Of a stretch of DNA of 64,000 nt, positions 62,877-64,000 are shown in pieces. This stretch comes from JASHVB01 sp963780805 (GTDB taxonomy: Bacteria; Pseudomonadota; Alphaproteobacteria; Acetobacterales; Acetobacteraceae). Position numbers and translations under genes: made by a program. Where the stretch lies: NCBI GenBank assembly GCA_963780805.1, contig CAWADP010000006.1, forward strand, positions 186,001-250,000, given 5' to 3'. The notes beneath the pieces were generated by a model. The model was not told the DNA's origin. It did not search any database and was given only the letters and a program-made list of their open reading frames with translations. The first letter of the stretch is position 1. Every line of letters starts with the position of its first letter.

Positions 62877-62999
62877 TTCTCCCCCTCCCCTTGTGGGAGA
62901 GGGCTGGGGGGAGGGGTGCGTCCAACCGAGAACGGCGGTTGGACGCACCCCTCCCGCCAGCCCCCTCCCACAAGGGGGCCCACAAGGGGAGGGGGAGAA
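62877..62999. repeat. Long palindromic element (ccctccccttgtggga family)
   Basis: Arms near 62880-62930 and 62936-62990 are almost perfect inverted copies around a short loop (cgagaacg): ctccccctccccttgtggga ... ggggaggggtgcgtccaacc and their complements. An extra cacaagggg unit extends the right side. Related elements lie at 32201-32304 and 35838-35893. It separates the GatB/YqeY gene from dnaG and would form a very stable hairpin in mRNA. Confidence 0.85.
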
Positions 63000-63018
63000 T
63001 TCTCAACGTGCCGCCGCC

Positions 63019-63474
63019 TCACGACAGGCGCGCCTTCACCAGCGACCCGGCCTCGGCCATGTCCAGCGTGGCACCGTGCTTTGCCCGCAGCGCGGCCATG
63101 ACCTTGCCCATTTCCTTGATGCCGACCGCGCCAGTCTCCGCCACCGCGGCGTCGACCGCCTGCGCCACGGCGGCCTCGTCCATCTGCTGCGGCAAGAAGG
63201 TTTCGATCGCAGCGATCTCGGCTTCCTCCTTGTCCACCAGGTCCTGGCGGTGGCCCTGGCGGTACAACGCCACCGACTCGCGGCGCGACTTTACCATGCC
63301 GCGCAGCATGCCGACGATCTCGTCGTCCGGCACCTTGTCGATGCCCTTGGGGCGGGCGGCGATGTCCACGTCCTTCAGCCGCGCCAGGATCATGCGCAGC
63401 GTGGAGGTGCGCGCGGCGGTGCCCGCCTTCATCGACGTCTTCAGCGCATCGGAAAACTGCTCGCGCAGGGCCAT
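63019..63474 (-). CDS. GatB/YqeY domain protein
   Basis: 151 residues of the YqeY family: M-A-L-R-E-Q-F-S-D-A-L-K-T-S-M-K (helical N-terminus), R-M-I-L-A-R-L-K-D-V-D, K-S-R-R-E-S-V-A-L-Y-R-Q-G-H-R-Q-D-L and I-E-T-F-L-P-Q-Q-M, then a C-terminal GatB-like tail (G-K-V-M-A-A-L-R-A-K). It is thought to bind or modify tRNA or aminoacyl-tRNA; function is unsettled. It commonly precedes dnaG in alphaproteobacteria. AGGTGG is six bases before ATG 63474. Confidence 0.9.
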   Translation of the reverse strand: MALREQFSDALKTSMKAGTAARTSTLRMILARLKDVDIAARPKGIDKVPDDEIVGMLRGMVKSRRESVALYRQGHRQDLVDKEEAEIAAIETFLPQQMDEAAVAQAVDAAVAETGAVGIKEMGKVMAALRAKHGATLDMAEAGSLVKARLS

Positions 63475-63492
63475 GACCACCACCTGGAAAAA

Positions 63493-63984
63493 TTATCTCT
63501 CTACTATAGGCGGTCTCCACCCCGGCGGCGTGTCGTGGTCGGGGTGTTGCAGGGTGGCGCGGTCGCGCGGCGGAAGCTGGCCCGTGGTCGTGTCCGGGAG
63601 CCGGCCCGGCACCAGGTCGGCCACCCAGGCCAGCCGGCTTTCCGTACCGAAGTTCTTGCGTGGAGGCACGGCGGCGGGGTCATCCAGGCTGCCGATCGTC
63701 ACTTCCATATGCGCCGCATCGGCATAGCGGAAGGTCAGCGGCGTGCCGCAGGCGGCACAAAAATCGCGGTAGGCGGAGGCCGAGCTGGAGAAGGCGGCCG
63801 GGGTGCCGCGGGTCCACACCACGTCCGCCTTGTTCACCTTCGCCAGCGCGGCGAACGGGCCGCCCACCGCCTTCTGGCACATGCGGCAGTGGCAGACGCT
63901 GCCCTCCGGCATGGCATAGAGCGCGTAGCGGACGGCGCCGCATTGGCAGCCGCCGTTGGCGGAAGGGATTTGGGGGTTGTCCAT
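63493..63984 (-). CDS. GFA-family (CENP-V/GFA domain) protein
   Basis: 163 residues. A zinc-binding beta fold with G-G-C-Q-C-G-A-V-R-Y (Cys 13 and 15), C-H-C-R-M-C-Q-K (Cys 32, 34 and 37) and F-C-A-A-C-G-T-P-L (Cys about 77 and 80), the seven-Cys pattern of the GFA family. The family is named after a glutathione-dependent formaldehyde-activating enzyme; most members have unknown substrates. AGGAGT five bases upstream supports ATG 63984. It is the first gene of the run towards GatB/YqeY, dnaG and rpoD. Confidence 0.88.
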   Translation of the reverse strand: MDNPQIPSANGGCQCGAVRYALYAMPEGSVCHCRMCQKAVGGPFAALAKVNKADVVWTRGTPAAFSSSASAYRDFCAACGTPLTFRYADAAHMEVTIGSLDDPAAVPPRKNFGTESRLAWVADLVPGRLPDTTTGQLPPRDRATLQHPDHDTPPGWRPPIVER

Positions 63985-64000
63985 CCTGGACTCCTGCTCT

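Overview
The window is a high-GC chromosomal segment from an alphaproteobacterium, most likely a member of the Acetobacteraceae or a close Rhodospirillales relative. That placement is my inference from protein style: a glnD/mutS pair, a 660-residue RpoD next to dnaG and a GatB/YqeY gene, an L36 without zinc ligands, large numbers of palindromic intergenic repeats, and many oxidative catabolic genes. There are no rRNA genes and one tRNA (Ser, anticodon CGA).

Layout. 1-8.5 kb: the N-terminus of an enolase-superfamily enzyme, a small membrane/lipoprotein-like gene, an isoprenylcysteine-methyltransferase-like membrane protein, then glnD, mutS and an NHL-repeat protein on the minus strand. 8.7-15.1 kb is the accessory region. 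Two related hypothetical genes flank a compact three-gene module (unknown TIM-barrel-like protein, Xre-type antitoxin, RES-domain toxin). The module is enclosed by a 32-bp inverted repeat whose left copy ends a six-fold array of related motifs. A small operon with a membrane protein and tiny proteins follows. 15-24 kb: a PDC-lactonase-like amidohydrolase, a radical SAM protein, a complete branched-chain-amino-acid-type ABC importer (livK-H-M-G-F) and a divergent MFS transporter. 24-39.7 kb: sugar-acid and carboxylate catabolism (IlvD/Edd dehydratase, LLM flavin oxidoreductase, LeuCD-like hydro-lyase, nitroreductase, 2-hydroxyacid dehydrogenase, enolase-superfamily enzyme, ThDP enzyme, GMC oxidoreductase, M81 peptidase), with relics of an ABC permease and an HpcH/HpaI aldolase.

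39.8-50.6 kb: efp, suhB-like, an SDR, 3-hydroxyacyl-CoA dehydrogenase with etfA/etfB, rpmJ, the iron-storage pair bfd-bfr behind a Fur-like box, a second full enolase-superfamily enzyme and small proteins. 50.7-55.1 kb: an IclR regulator divergent from a homogentisate-dioxygenase-like cupin, an SDR and a LigJ-like hydratase, which looks like an aromatic-acid degradation island. 55.3-64 kb: NYN-domain protein, folK, tRNA-Ser, acetamidase/formamidase, a SLATT-type membrane protein, then rpoD, dnaG, a GatB/YqeY protein and a GFA-family protein.

Two themes cut across the window. First, at least nine genes are interrupted by single-base indels, nearly all one-base insertions, with the conserved protein continuing at once in the next frame. 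The acetamidase gene alone has four. This is either widespread recent gene decay or, more likely, residual sequencing error, and product calls for those genes should be read that way. Second, the intergenic DNA is unusually rich in short perfect tandem repeats (14-28 bp units) and in at least four families of palindromic dispersed repeats. The best candidate for a little-described system is the RES/Xre module with its third gene at 10.3-12.5 kb.
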